This document shows, one piece after another, positions 24,676 to 34,021 of a DNA stretch of 64,000 bases; the stretch's first letter is position 1, and every line of letters starts with the position of its first letter. Position numbers and translations under genes: made by a program. The stretch is from Nesterenkonia muleiensis. Its GTDB lineage: Bacteria; Actinomycetota; Actinomycetes; Actinomycetales; Micrococcaceae. The stretch lies in the NCBI RefSeq assembly GCF_003600155.1, contig NZ_QWLD01000004.1, positions 53,256 to 117,255 of the forward strand. The letters are read 5' to 3'. The notes below the pieces were generated by a model. That model was given only the letters and a program-made list of their open reading frames with translations. It ran no database searches and was not told where the DNA came from.

Positions 24676-27183
24676 ATGGAATTCCTCTTCACCCCGCCTG
24701 CTCAACCCAGTACGACGACGCCGCCGAACCCGCGGCTGCCCCAGTCTGCCCCGGGCAGCGGCCCGGCCTGGGACGCTGAGGGCGGATCCGGCCGGTGGGA
24801 TGACACGAGCGCTGCGGTGCTGCAGGACAGTGGGGCGTCATCGTCGGCTGATGCCACTGACGGGCTGAACCCCCAGCAGAAGGACGCTGTGCTGCACACC
24901 GGCGGACCGCTGCTGATCGTCGCCGGTGCCGGATCCGGCAAAACCCGGGTGCTCACCCGCCGCATCACCCGGCTGATCCAGACCGGAGCCGCCCGGCCGC
25001 ACGAGATCCTGGCCATCACCTTCACCAACAAGGCCGCCCGGGAGATGAAGGACCGGGTCGCCGCACTGATCGGCCCCGCCGCCGAACGGATGTGGATCTC
25101 CACCTTTCACTCCTCCTGCGTGCGTATCCTGCGCGCTGAGTCAGCCACCATTGGTCGCAAGTCCAGCTTCACCATCTACGACGCCGCCGACTCGCTGCGC
25201 CTGATCACCCAGATCGCCAAGGAGCACCAGCTGGACCCCAAGCGGTTCAACCCCCGTGCCATCCGCAACAAGATCTCAGCGTTGAAGAATGAGCTGGTCG
25301 ACGCCGAGGAGTTCAGGGCCAAAGCGCCGAATGAGCCCTTCAGCGAGGCGGTCTCGACCATCTTCGGCGAGTACACCACCCGGCTTCGGGCGGCCAATGC
25401 CTACGACTTCGACGACCTGCTGGCCGAAACCGTGTACATGCTGGACGCCTTTCCGGCTGTGCTGGACAACTACCGGCGTCGGTTCCGCCACGTGCTGGTC
25501 GATGAGTACCAGGACACCAACCATGCCCAGTACCGGCTTATCCGGCTGCTGACAGCACACCATGAGGAGGTGGACACGGCCCCGGCGTCACTGACCGTCG
25601 TGGGGGACTCCGACCAGTCCATCTACGCATTCCGGGGCGCGGACATCCGCAATATCGTCGAATTCGAGCGCGACTACCCGGAGGCCACCACCATCAAGCT
25701 GGAGCAGAACTACCGCTCCACCCAGAACATCCTCTCCGCCGCCAACGCGGTGATCAGCCAGAATCCCGCTCGCACAGAGAAGAAGCTATGGACCGACAAC
25801 GGCTCCGGAGCCAAGGTCAGCCTCCACACCGCCCACTCGGAGTCCGATGAGGCCGAATGGATCGCCCGCACCATCGACGCCCTTGGTGACGACCACGGAA
25901 TCCGGCCGGCGGATGTGGCAGTGTTCTACCGCACCAACGCCCAGTCCCGGTCCCTGGAGGAGCGACTGATCAACCGCGGCATCCCCTACCGGGTCATCGG
26001 CGGCACCCGGTTCTACGACCGCAAGGAGATCAAGGACGCGCTGGCCTACCTGCACGTGATCAACAACCCCGACGACGATGTCAACCTCCGCCGCATCCTC
26101 AACGAACCCAAACGCGGAATCGGGGACAAGGCGGAATCCAGCATCGCCCAGCTGGCTTCCCGTGACCGCACCACCTTCTTCGAGGCGCTGCGCCGGGCTG
26201 TTTCACACGACGGCGGGGAGACCGGGCTGGGCTCCCGGGCGGTGAAGGCCATCGGCTCCTTCGTGCGCATGATGGACGACGTCGCCTCACTGGCAGACTC
26301 CGAGCGGCCCTCGGTGGTGCTGGAGGCAGTCCTGGAGCAGTCCGGGATGATGGCTGCGCTGCGCGAGTCCAAGGACCTGCAGGATGAGTCCCGGGCTGAT
26401 AACCTCGGCGAGCTGGTGGCCGTGCTCAAGGAGTACGAGGCCACACAGGACACCCCGGGCCTGGCCGGCTTTCTGGAGCAGGTCAGCCTGATTGCCGACG
26501 CCGACGCCATCCCAGATGCCCCCGACGCCGAGTCTCAGCGATTGGCGGCTCAGCAGGGCCAGGTCACTCTGATGACCCTGCACACGGCAAAAGGACTGGA
26601 GTTCCCTGTGGTGTTTCTCACAGGAATGGAGCACGGAGTGTTCCCGCACCAACGTTCCATGGGGGATTCTGAGCAGATGGCCGAGGAACGGCGGCTGGCC
26701 TATGTGGGGCTGACTCGCGCCGAGCAGCGGCTCTACCTGACCCGTGCGGAGTCCCGCAGCCTCTGGGGCCAGACGCAGTACAACCCGCCCAGTCAGTTCT
26801 TGGCAGACATCCCCGAGGAACTGGTGGAGCTCAGCGGGGCGTCGTCGTCGTTGTTCTCTTCTGCGCCCCGGCCCGGATCCCCGCGTTCTGGGGGCTCAGG
26901 CGGCACAGGATGGGGTGCCGAGCCCGCGCTGACCGGGGGGTCTGGCCCGGTCTCCGATGTCACATTCACACCAGTTGCCAAGAGTGCGCCGCGCACCCAG
27001 GTGAACCCAGAGCGCGAGATTCCGGCACTGAACCCCGGTGATCAGGTGCAGCACGCCAGTTTCGGCCGTGGTGAGGTGATCGCGGTGGAAGGTGCAGGGG
27101 ATAAGCAAGTGGCCAAGGTCAGCTTCGCCGGGGCGGAGAAGAGACTGCTCCTGCGATATGCTCCAGTGGAGAAAGTCGCCTGA
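24676..27183 (+). CDS. pcrA: ATP-dependent DNA helicase UvrD/PcrA (UvrD1)
   Basis: SF1A 3'-5' helicase of 835 residues acting in nucleotide-excision repair and replication restart. About 60 disordered residues precede the Q motif (LNPQQKDAVLH). Walker A is GAGSGKT (84-90), Walker B is VDEYQDTN, and QxxR-type VVGDSDQSIYAFRGAD, LEQNYRST, LMTLHTAKGLEFP and EERRLAYVGLTRAEQRL mark motifs III-VI. The C-terminal Tudor-like domain ends GDQVQHASFGRGEVIAVEG, which in PcrA/UvrD1 contacts RNA polymerase or Ku. Located upstream of sucC as in Mycobacterium (Rv0949 uvrD1). Confidence 0.95.
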   Translation: MEFLFTPPAQPSTTTPPNPRLPQSAPGSGPAWDAEGGSGRWDDTSAAVLQDSGASSSADATDGLNPQQKDAVLHTGGPLLIVAGAGSGKTRVLTRRITRLIQTGAARPHEILAITFTNKAAREMKDRVAALIGPAAERMWISTFHSSCVRILRAESATIGRKSSFTIYDAADSLRLITQIAKEHQLDPKRFNPRAIRNKISALKNELVDAEEFRAKAPNEPFSEAVSTIFGEYTTRLRAANAYDFDDLLAETVYMLDAFPAVLDNYRRRFRHVLVDEYQDTNHAQYRLIRLLTAHHEEVDTAPASLTVVGDSDQSIYAFRGADIRNIVEFERDYPEATTIKLEQNYRSTQNILSAANAVISQNPARTEKKLWTDNGSGAKVSLHTAHSESDEAEWIARTIDALGDDHGIRPADVAVFYRTNAQSRSLEERLINRGIPYRVIGGTRFYDRKEIKDALAYLHVINNPDDDVNLRRILNEPKRGIGDKAESSIAQLASRDRTTFFEALRRAVSHDGGETGLGSRAVKAIGSFVRMMDDVASLADSERPSVVLEAVLEQSGMMAALRESKDLQDESRADNLGELVAVLKEYEATQDTPGLAGFLEQVSLIADADAIPDAPDAESQRLAAQQGQVTLMTLHTAKGLEFPVVFLTGMEHGVFPHQRSMGDSEQMAEERRLAYVGLTRAEQRLYLTRAESRSLWGQTQYNPPSQFLADIPEELVELSGASSSLFSSAPRPGSPRSGGSGGTGWGAEPALTGGSGPVSDVTFTPVAKSAPRTQVNPEREIPALNPGDQVQHASFGRGEVIAVEGAGDKQVAKVSFAGAEKRLLLRYAPVEKVA

Positions 27184-27246
27184 GCACTCCTGTGGCTGGC
27201 GGCATTCGGCAAGTGAAGTTGACTTCGACGCAGAAGGACACCACCC

Positions 27247-28428
27247 GTGGACCTGTATGAGTACCAGGCGCGCGATCTTTTTGAGGCACACGGAGTACCC
27301 GTGCTTGCCGGAATCGTGGCCACCACCCCTGAAGAAGCCAAAGCAGCAGCCGAGAAGATTGGCGGCGTGGTCGTCGTCAAGGCTCAGGTGAAAGTCGGCG
27401 GCCGCGGCAAGGCCGGCGGCGTCAAGCTCGCCAAGACACCCGATGAGGCCTTTGAGCACGCGCAGGCGATCCTGGGCATGGACATCAAGGGGCACACCGT
27501 GCACCGGGTCATGATCGCCCAGGGCGCAGACATCGCCGAGGAATACTACTTCTCCATCCTGCTGGACCGTGCCAACCGCAACTACCTGGCCATGGCCTCC
27601 AAAGAAGGCGGCGTGGAGATCGAGCAGCTGGCCGTGGACTCCCCGGAGAAGCTGGTCAAGTACAATTTCGACCCCAACACCGGGATCGACGACGCCGCAG
27701 CAGCAGCGATCGCAGCCCAGGCCGGATTCAGCCCCGAGGAGGGGCCAGCCCTGGCTGAGGTCTTCCAGAAGCTCTGGGGCGCCTTCGAGAAGGAGGACGC
27801 TACCCTGGTGGAGGTCAACCCCCTGGTGAAGACCGGCGAGGGTGCCATCATCGCCCTGGACGGCAAGGTCACCGTGGATGAGAACGCCGCCTACCGGCAG
27901 CCCGGCCACGCCGACCTGGTCGATGAGTCCGCCGAGGACCCGCTGGAGGCCAAGGCCAAGGCCAATGACCTCAACTACGTCAAGCTCGACGGAGAAGTCG
28001 GCATCATCGGCAACGGCGCCGGTCTGGTCATGTCCACCCTGGATGTCGTCGCCTACGCCGGTGAGGCGCACAACGGCGTGCAGCCGGCCAACTTCCTGGA
28101 CATCGGAGGAGGCGCCTCCGCCGAGGTCATGGCCAACGGCCTCGACGTCATTCTGGGCGATGATCAGGTCAAGTCCGTATTCGTCAACGTCTTCGGCGGC
28201 ATCACCGCCTGCGACGCCGTGGCCAACGGCATCGTCAAGGCCCTGGAGATCCTCGGCGACACTGCCACCAAACCACTGGTGGTCCGCCTGGACGGCAACA
28301 ACGTGGAGGAGGGCCGCCGAATCCTGGAGCAGGCCAACCACCCGCTGGTCATCACCGCTGACACGATGGACGGCGGTGCCGACAAGGCCGCTGAACTCGC
28401 AAACAACCCTGCGCTGGCTAGCAAGTAA
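27247..28428 (+). CDS. sucC: Succinyl-CoA synthetase (ADP-forming) beta subunit
   Basis: TCA-cycle enzyme subunit of 393 residues that binds nucleotide and drives succinyl-CoA to succinate with ATP formation. The ATP-grasp fold starts [20 protein letters not shown] and includes [19 protein letters not shown]. The C-terminal ligase domain has [13 protein letters not shown] and [17 protein letters not shown]. Length is as expected. GTG 27247 has an AAGGA site in AGAAGGACACC. sucD follows after 16 bp, forming the standard sucCD operon. Confidence 0.97.
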   Translation: MDLYEYQARDLFEAHGVPVLAGIVATTPEEAKAAAEKIGGVVVVKAQVKVGGRGKAGGVKLAKTPDEAFEHAQAILGMDIKGHTVHRVMIAQGADIAEEYYFSILLDRANRNYLAMASKEGGVEIEQLAVDSPEKLVKYNFDPNTGIDDAAAAAIAAQAGFSPEEGPALAEVFQKLWGAFEKEDATLVEVNPLVKTGEGAIIALDGKVTVDENAAYRQPGHADLVDESAEDPLEAKAKANDLNYVKLDGEVGIIGNGAGLVMSTLDVVAYAGEAHNGVQPANFLDIGGGASAEVMANGLDVILGDDQVKSVFVNVFGGITACDAVANGIVKALEILGDTATKPLVVRLDGNNVEEGRRILEQANHPLVITADTMDGGADKAAELANNPALASK

Positions 28429-28444
28429 GGACTGAGGATTCACT

Positions 28445-29461
28445 ATGTCTATCTACCTGAACAAGGACTCCAAGGTCATCGTCCAGGGCATCACCGGTGG
28501 TGAGGGCACTAAGCACACCGCCCGGATGCTCAAGGCAGGAACCAGCATCGTCGGCGGCGTCAACGCCCGCAAGGCCGGCACCACGGTCACCCATGAGGAC
28601 GCCGACGGGCAGCAGGTCGAGCTGCCGGTCTTCGGCTCAGTCGCCGAGGCCATGGAGGCCACCGGTGCCGATGTCTCGGTGCTGTTCGTGCCCCCGAAGT
28701 TCGCCAAGGACGCCGCAGTGGAGGCCATCGAAGCCGGCATCGGGCTGATCGTGGTCATCACCGAGGGCATCCCGGTGCAGGACTCTGCTGAGTTCTTCAA
28801 CCTCTCACTGACCAAGACCGGTGCCGACGGCAAGCCGGTGACCCGGATCATCGGTCCGAACTGCCCCGGAGTCATCACCCCCGGTGAGGCCCTGGCAGGG
28901 ATCACCCCGGCCAACATCACCGGCAAGGGCCCGATCGGCCTGGTCTCCAAGTCCGGGACCCTGACCTACCAGATGATGTACGAGCTGCGCGATATCGGGT
29001 TCTCCACCTCCATCGGCATCGGCGGCGATCCGGTCATCGGCACCACCCACATCGACGCACTGGAAGCCTTCGAGGCCGATCCGGAGACCGAGGCCATTGT
29101 GATGATCGGTGAGATCGGCGGGGACGCCGAGGAGCGCGCCGCCGAGTACATCAAGAAGCACGTGACCAAGCCGGTGGTCGGCTACGTGGCCGGCTTCACC
29201 GCACCGGAGGGCAAGACCATGGGCCACGCCGGGGCGATCGTCTCCGGCTCCTCCGGCACCGCTGAGGCCAAGAAGGAGGCGCTGGAGGCCGCCGGGGTGA
29301 AGGTCGGCAAGACCCCGTCGGAGACCGCTCGGCTGCTCCGGGAGATCTACCAGGGCAGCAGCACCGAGAGCGAAGCCTCTCCGGCTGCTGAGGCCGCCGA
29401 GAGCCTCAAGGAGAAGTTCGAAGGGCTGGTCGACAAGATCAAGGGTGCCTTCAAGAAGTAG
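28445..29461 (+). CDS. sucD: Succinyl-CoA synthetase alpha subunit, with C-terminal extension
   Basis: Catalytic partner of SucC. The CoA-binding Rossmann domain opens [32 protein letters not shown] follows, and the phosphorylated His is in [13 protein letters not shown]. At 338 residues it is about 40 longer than usual: after the family's normal end near LLREIYQG there is an Ala/Glu/Lys-rich tail ([20 protein letters not shown] then IKGAFKK) that looks like an amphipathic helix. Ribosome site GGATTC is weak; coupling to sucC is likely. Confidence 0.96.
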   Translation: MSIYLNKDSKVIVQGITGGEGTKHTARMLKAGTSIVGGVNARKAGTTVTHEDADGQQVELPVFGSVAEAMEATGADVSVLFVPPKFAKDAAVEAIEAGIGLIVVITEGIPVQDSAEFFNLSLTKTGADGKPVTRIIGPNCPGVITPGEALAGITPANITGKGPIGLVSKSGTLTYQMMYELRDIGFSTSIGIGGDPVIGTTHIDALEAFEADPETEAIVMIGEIGGDAEERAAEYIKKHVTKPVVGYVAGFTAPEGKTMGHAGAIVSGSSGTAEAKKEALEAAGVKVGKTPSETARLLREIYQGSSTESEASPAAEAAESLKEKFEGLVDKIKGAFKK

Positions 29462-29479
29462 GGCCGCGCCCACCCGCTG

Positions 29480-29520
29480 CGCAGAGCGCCGTCGTCCTCA
29501 CCGGGCGGCGGCGCTCTGCG
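29480..29520 (+). terminator. Terminator of sucCD
   Basis: CGCAGAGCGCCG (29480-29491) pairs perfectly with CGGCGCTCTGCG (29509-29520), followed by TTCTC. It may also serve the convergent gene, which ends at 29524. Confidence 0.85.
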
Positions 29521-29523
29521 TTC

Positions 29524-29985
29524 TCAGTCGCCGCCGGCCTCAGAGCCTTCGCCCAGCTCACGCTCCGGGTGGTGTCCGAAGCGGAAGTGCCGGCCGGTAA
29601 TCTCCGTGGGCTCGATCCGCACGTAGTAATCTTTGAGCGTCGGAACCCAGGGCTTGAGGTTCAGCTCCTCAGCCTTGGCCAGCTCTGCATCGGAGTCGAG
29701 CACATGTGCGGTCCCGCGCACCACCACCGACCAGGCCTGATCGGAGAGAATGCCGTCAGCTTCGAAAAGCACATTCTCGTTCACCGCGACTTCGGCGAGC
29801 TTGGTGCCCGGAGCGGTGCGGAACACCAGTGTGCGGTCCTGTGCTGCAGCGTTCACCGGGAAGATATCGGCCCGGCCGCTGACCACTGCGACCAGCCGGC
29901 CGTGCTGGGTGCCTTCCAGCAGCTGCCAGCACTGATCCTCGCTCAGGACAAGAATCGGATCATTATTCGGGTGGTCAAACATCAT
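29524..29985 (-). CDS. Pyridoxamine 5'-phosphate oxidase-family (split-barrel flavin-binding) protein
   Basis: Protein of 153 residues with the FMN/F420 split-barrel fold: LSEDQCWQLLEGTQHGRLVAV, IFPVNAAAQDRTLVFRT, and KLAEVAVNENVLFEAD with WSVVVRGTAHVL. This group is commonly annotated as a PNPOx-like or nitroreductase-like protein of unknown substrate; F420- versus FMN-binding cannot be decided here. The ATG at 29985 follows GAGGAAG; the longer frame to 30003 has no ribosome site. It is convergent with sucD and divergent from the inositol phosphatase gene. Confidence 0.8.
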   Translation of the reverse strand: MMFDHPNNDPILVLSEDQCWQLLEGTQHGRLVAVVSGRADIFPVNAAAQDRTLVFRTAPGTKLAEVAVNENVLFEADGILSDQAWSVVVRGTAHVLDSDAELAKAEELNLKPWVPTLKDYYVRIEPTEITGRHFRFGHHPERELGEGSEAGGD

Positions 29986-30048
29986 GGGGCACTTCCTCTC
30001 CACCTAACTGCTGGGCCTCACTGCCCAGCATGACCAGTCTACTCCTTT

Positions 30049-30067
30049 CTTCTACACGAGGTAGAAG
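30049..30067. promoter_or_regulatory. Palindrome CTTCTAC-N5-GTAGAAG between divergent genes
   Basis: A perfect seven-base inverted repeat lies between the PNPOx-like gene and the inositol phosphatase gene. A further half-site GGTAGAAGG at 30115-30123 overlaps the start of the latter. A shared operator is plausible; the regulator is unknown. Confidence 0.45.
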
Positions 30068-30123
30068 AGAGTAGTGGGTGTCATGTGCTCAACGCGCAGC
30101 GGTTTCAACTCTAAGGTAGAAGG

Positions 30124-31059
30124 ATGAACCACTCCTCCTCTGAGACGCTCACCGCCGCCGATCTGCGCGGCATCGCCGTCACCGCGGCCCATACGGCTGG
30201 GGAGCCGCTGAAGACGGCCTTCCGCTCTCAGATGGATGTGGAGCTCAAGACCTCAGCCCATGACCTGGTCACCGTATGGGACCGGCAGACCGAGACCACG
30301 CTGATCGAACTGCTGAGGCAGGCGGTGCCAGACTCTCGGTTCACCGGTGAGGAGGGCGGATCCCATGGTCAGGGGCATCTGGAGTGGATCATCGATCCCA
30401 TCGACGGCACCTCCAACTTCGCCCACGGCTTCGCGATGTTCAGCGTCTCGGTGGCGGCCGCGGTGGATGATGTGGTGGTGGCCGGAGTCGTCTACGACCC
30501 CATCAACGGTCTGACCTTCTCCGCCGACGACGTCGCAGCCTACCTCAGCGCCCGCGACGGGCGGGAGAAGGTGCTCCGGCCCGCGCCGAAGACGGGTGTG
30601 CCGGAGGAGAATCTGAGCCTGCTGACCAATTTCCCCGGTCCGTGGGCGGTGGAGCATCACGGCGATGAGGCTCTGCGGGCCTTCGGGAACCTGGTCACCA
30701 CCTTCGCCACTGCGCGCCGGATCGTCTCCGGGGCGCTGGAGCTGTGCCACCTGGCCGCTGGCTGGTCGGATGCGGTCATCAACTGCCGCACCAGTCCGTG
30801 GGACGTCGCTGCGGCGCAGCTGGTGCTGCGCCGTGCCGGAGGCAGCTACCACCCCTACGGGGTACGCGGTCAGAAGTCCTGGGACGGTGCTGAGACCCAG
30901 GACCTTCACCTGGCTCCCGGGTACCTGGGGCTGGGGCCAGGTGTGAAGGCGCCCACTGCCGCCGGTGTCGTCGCCCGTTTCGTACGGCACAGTGCTGGTT
31001 CCGCCGGCGGGGAAACTCCGCTCGGCTCTCGGCCGGCTGACGCCGGCCATCACGCCTGA
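30124..31059 (+). CDS. Inositol monophosphatase-family protein
   Basis: Mg/Li-type sugar phosphatase of 311 residues. Metal site motifs are visible: GEEGG (about 75-79), DPIDGTSNFAHG (91-102) and a late SPWDVAAAQLVLRRAGG. In actinobacteria such enzymes act on inositol phosphate, histidinol phosphate or sugar phosphates; the substrate is not decided here. TAAGGT at 30112-30117 lies six bases before ATG 30124. The last about 20 residues (after VVARFVRHSAG) are encoded within a dispersed repeat that also occurs at the 5' end of tilS, so the C-terminus is probably an acquired tail. Confidence 0.87.
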   Translation: MNHSSSETLTAADLRGIAVTAAHTAGEPLKTAFRSQMDVELKTSAHDLVTVWDRQTETTLIELLRQAVPDSRFTGEEGGSHGQGHLEWIIDPIDGTSNFAHGFAMFSVSVAAAVDDVVVAGVVYDPINGLTFSADDVAAYLSARDGREKVLRPAPKTGVPEENLSLLTNFPGPWAVEHHGDEALRAFGNLVTTFATARRIVSGALELCHLAAGWSDAVINCRTSPWDVAAAQLVLRRAGGSYHPYGVRGQKSWDGAETQDLHLAPGYLGLGPGVKAPTAAGVVARFVRHSAGSAGGETPLGSRPADAGHHA

Positions 31060-31090
31060 AGTCGGCGCAGTCGCTACGCTTGCGCCTCAC
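30996..31090 (-). repeat. Dispersed GC-rich repeat, copy at the 3' end of the inositol phosphatase gene
   Basis: Reverse complement of this stretch matches 61001-61086 in conserved blocks in the same order: AGCGTAGCGAC (31070-31080), GACTTCAGG (31055-31063), GCCGAGAGCCGAGCGG (31018-31033) and TTCCCCGCCGGCGG (within 30998-31014). The blocks are separated by variable spacers. The element overlaps the last codons and the stop of the upstream gene. Confidence 0.7.
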
Positions 31091-31177
31091 GTTGCTGCTT
31101 GAGCGGTGCCAGACGCTTAGGCGTGCTGAAGATTCGTCACATGGGGTGGCCGGTTCCCCCGGAACGGCCCGGCACGG

Positions 31178-31183
31178 CACTAT
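31178..31183 (+). promoter_or_regulatory. -10 element CACTAT of the VIT1-type gene
   Basis: CACTAT is followed by seven bases (GGAAAGG) and then GTG 31191, matching the leaderless spacing seen for several other genes in the window. Confidence 0.45.
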
Positions 31184-31190
31184 GGAAAGG

Positions 31191-32294
31191 GTGAACGCCG
31201 AAACCGAGCATCCCTTACCGCAGCCGAGTCCGGAGCAGATCAGGCGCTGGCGGAGGTACCTCGCCGACGAAATCGCCGAGGCGAGGCTCTATGAGCAGCT
31301 TGCCCAGCGGAAGTCCGGTGACCAGCGGCAGATCCTCCTGGGGCTTGCCGAAGCGGAGCGGCGGCATCAAGAGCACTGGCGCCAGCTCTTGGGCCAGCAC
31401 GCCGAACGGCTTCCCTCCCCCTCTGCGCACCGAGTGCTTCTGGGCTGGATGGCCAGGATATTCGGCTCCGTCTTCGTGCTCGCCCTGGCCCAGCGGGCTG
31501 AGGCGGAGTCCCCCTATGAGGATGATCTGGACGCTACCCGCGGAATGGCCGCCGATGAAGAGGTGCACGAGGAGGTGGTGCGCGCTCTGGCGGCCCGGGG
31601 CAGGGAGAAGCTCTCCGGCGGTTTTCGGGCTGCGGTCTTCGGGGCCAATGACGGGTTGGTGTCGAATTTTGCGCTGATCATGGGGATGGGCGGTACCGGT
31701 GTCGGAGCCACTGTGGTGCTGCTGACCGGAATCGCAGGCCTGCTCTCAGGCGCCCTGTCCATGGCCGCAGGCGAGTTCATCTCCGTGCGCAGCCAGCGTG
31801 AGCTGCTCGACGCCACCCGTCCCACCCAGGCCACGCTGAGGGCCGCCCCGGATCTGGACTTCGATCACAACGAGCTGATTCTGGTCTACCGGGCACGCGG
31901 CATGAGCGCAGAGGACGCCGAACACCGGGCGCTAGAGCGGCTGGGGGTCTTTGACTGCGACTGCCGTCCTGATCGTTCATTCGGCGCGGAGGACGGGGAG
32001 AACCCTCATCAGGCAGTCGGTTCGGCCTGGACTGCTGCCGGGTCCAGCTTCTGCTTCTTCGCCGCCGGTGCGCTGATACCGATACTGCCCTACCTGTTCG
32101 GCGCCACCGGCTGGCTGGCCATAGGGCTGTCTGCCGCCCTGGTGGGCTTTGCCCTGATGTGCACCGGCGCAGTGGTGGGACTGCTCTCCGGGGCCTCACC
32201 ACTGCGGCGGGCACTGCGGCAGCTGGCCATCGGGCTTGGCGCAGCGGTCATCACCTACGCCTTGGGATCACTGCTCGGTGGCGTCCTCGGATAG
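31191..32294 (+). CDS. Ferritin-like/VIT1 (CCC1) fusion metal exporter
   Basis: Membrane protein of about 367 residues. An N-terminal rubrerythrin/ferritin-like helical domain (about 20-135) shows EIAEARLYEQLAQR, EAERRHQEHWRQLL and DEEVHEEVVRAL, with the Glu/His pairs of a di-iron site. A VIT1/CCC1 transporter domain starts GGFRAAVFGANDGLVSNFAL and has five hydrophobic segments. Related proteins (MbfA/EVT type) export iron or manganese. GTG 31191 is chosen as a leaderless start; ATG 31182 is possible. No iron box is visible upstream although an IdeR homologue is in the window. Confidence 0.87.
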   Translation: MNAETEHPLPQPSPEQIRRWRRYLADEIAEARLYEQLAQRKSGDQRQILLGLAEAERRHQEHWRQLLGQHAERLPSPSAHRVLLGWMARIFGSVFVLALAQRAEAESPYEDDLDATRGMAADEEVHEEVVRALAARGREKLSGGFRAAVFGANDGLVSNFALIMGMGGTGVGATVVLLTGIAGLLSGALSMAAGEFISVRSQRELLDATRPTQATLRAAPDLDFDHNELILVYRARGMSAEDAEHRALERLGVFDCDCRPDRSFGAEDGENPHQAVGSAWTAAGSSFCFFAAGALIPILPYLFGATGWLAIGLSAALVGFALMCTGAVVGLLSGASPLRRALRQLAIGLGAAVITYALGSLLGGVLG

Positions 32295-32432
32295 GGGCGC
32301 AGATGTGCCGCAGCGGCGCCAGTCAGCAGGCCCATCGGAGTCTCTGAGCGCCTGAGAGCGGAATCAAACTTGTTGATGAATCACCGTGTACTCGTTGCGT
32401 TTCACGCCCCTCACGCCTAAGATAGTTCGTAA

Positions 32433-33953
32433 ATGCAACTAAAATCTTCGGGCTCTCAGGACACCAGTGCGGAGCCGGAGCCTTCCCTGAACCCGGCTCC
32501 GGCCGCTGCTGCGCAGCCTGAGACGCCTCGGGTGGCCTCAGCCACCGGCGCGGGGCTGGGCTGGGCCATCACCGGAATCCTGGTGGTCTTCTTCGCCGCG
32601 ATGCTTTCGATGAACATCGTGATTACTGCCTTGCCGGTGATCGTCTCCGAGCTCGGCGGCACTCAGATTCAGTACGCCTGGGTGCTCACCGGCCTGCTGC
32701 TGGCCAATGCTTCCTCCACCCTGGTCTGGGGCAAGCTCGCGGACATGTACTCCAAGAAGACGCTCTTCCAGCTGGCCAACGGCATCTTCCTGCTCTCCTC
32801 CGTGGGCGCCGGGTTTGCCCCTACTATGGACGTCCTCATCGTCGCCCGGGTGGTCCAAGGCATCGGCATGGGTGGGCTGATTGCCTTGGCCATGGCGATT
32901 ATGGCCTCCATCGTCTCGCCTCGCCAACGCGGCAAGTACGCCGGTTACATCGGGGCGGTGCTGGCCGTGGCGACCGCCGCCGGGCCACTGATCGGCGGAC
33001 TCACCGTGGATACCCTCGGCTGGCGCTGGTGCTTCTGGGTGGGCATCCCACTGTGTCTGCTGGCCCTGGTGGTGGTGCATTGGAAGCTTCGCGTCCCCCA
33101 GATAGCCACCCCCGGCAAGATCGACATCCCCGGACTGCTGCTGCTGGTCACCGGCTGCAGCGCTTTGCTGATCTGGCTCTCCTTCGCCGGGACACCTGAG
33201 TTCTTCGCCTGGGCCTCTTGGCCCTCTATGCTGCTGTTTACCGGTGCGGCGGTGACTATCACCGTATTCGTGCTGGTGGAGCGTCGGATGGCCAATCCTA
33301 TCGTGCAGCTGGGCATGCTGCGCGACCGGACCACCGTACTGGCTGCGATCTCATCGGCAGCCATCGCCCCGGCACTGTTCTCCTGCATGCTGTTCCTGGC
33401 CCAGTATTTCCAGATCGGCCGCGGATTCTCACCCACTGAGGCGGGACTGATGCTGGTGCCCATGGTGCTGGGCAATATGCTTGGCGCGCTGACCACCGGA
33501 CGGCTGATCACCCGATACGGCTACTGGAAGGTCTATATCGTCTCAGGTTCGCTGGTGATGAGCGCCTCGATGTTCACCTTGGCCTTCATCCTCGGTCCGG
33601 ACACCCCGATCTGGCCAATCATCGCCACCCTGGCAGTCACCGGCCTGGGCTTCGGCGCTCAGATGCAGAACCTGATGCTGGTGGTGCAAAACACTGTACC
33701 GGTGACCCGGGTCGGCCAGGCATCAAGTCTCATCGCCTTCTGCCGCATCCTCGGCGGGGCCGCCGGCACTGCGGTCCTCGGCTCGGTGATGGCCGTCGCC
33801 GTGGGCACTGTTTCTGTCACACCAACCAATGGCACCAACCCGGTCTACGCGGAAGCCACCGGTACCCTGTTCCTGATCGCTGCAGCCATCACCACCATCG
33901 CTGTGGTCTGCAATCTGCTCATCAAGGAAGTCCCACTGCGCACCACGGTGTGA
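32433..33953 (+). CDS. MFS multidrug transporter (DHA2/EmrB-QacA type)
   Basis: Membrane protein of 506 residues with about fourteen hydrophobic segments. The N-terminal tail of about 40 Pro/Ala-rich residues is cytoplasmic. Motif A reads WGKLADMYSKKTLFQ, and motif C-like VLAVATAAGPLIGGLTVDTLGWRW is present around TM5. These proton antiporters expel amphipathic drugs or cations. ATG 32433 lies nine bases after TAAGAT (32418-32423). The stop overlaps a possible upstream GTG (33950) of the next gene, but that gene probably starts at 34022. Confidence 0.88.
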   Translation: MQLKSSGSQDTSAEPEPSLNPAPAAAAQPETPRVASATGAGLGWAITGILVVFFAAMLSMNIVITALPVIVSELGGTQIQYAWVLTGLLLANASSTLVWGKLADMYSKKTLFQLANGIFLLSSVGAGFAPTMDVLIVARVVQGIGMGGLIALAMAIMASIVSPRQRGKYAGYIGAVLAVATAAGPLIGGLTVDTLGWRWCFWVGIPLCLLALVVVHWKLRVPQIATPGKIDIPGLLLLVTGCSALLIWLSFAGTPEFFAWASWPSMLLFTGAAVTITVFVLVERRMANPIVQLGMLRDRTTVLAAISSAAIAPALFSCMLFLAQYFQIGRGFSPTEAGLMLVPMVLGNMLGALTTGRLITRYGYWKVYIVSGSLVMSASMFTLAFILGPDTPIWPIIATLAVTGLGFGAQMQNLMLVVQNTVPVTRVGQASSLIAFCRILGGAAGTAVLGSVMAVAVGTVSVTPTNGTNPVYAEATGTLFLIAAAITTIAVVCNLLIKEVPLRTTV

Positions 33954-34008
33954 GCACAGATCACGACGGCGTGGTGGCTGCGGGTCCTCTGCCTCGTGTC
34001 ACCTTCAC

Positions 34009-34014
34009 TAGTAT
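34009..34014 (+). promoter_or_regulatory. -10 element TAGTAT, leaderless start of the App1-type gene
   Basis: TAGTAT is followed by GGGAGGG (seven bases) and GTG 34022. Confidence 0.55.
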
Positions 34015-34021
34015 GGGAGGG

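Noticed and set aside
30686..31060. Long open frames on the strand opposite many GC-rich genes
   Set aside because: These follow from codon bias in high-GC coding DNA; the opposite-strand peptides have no domains.
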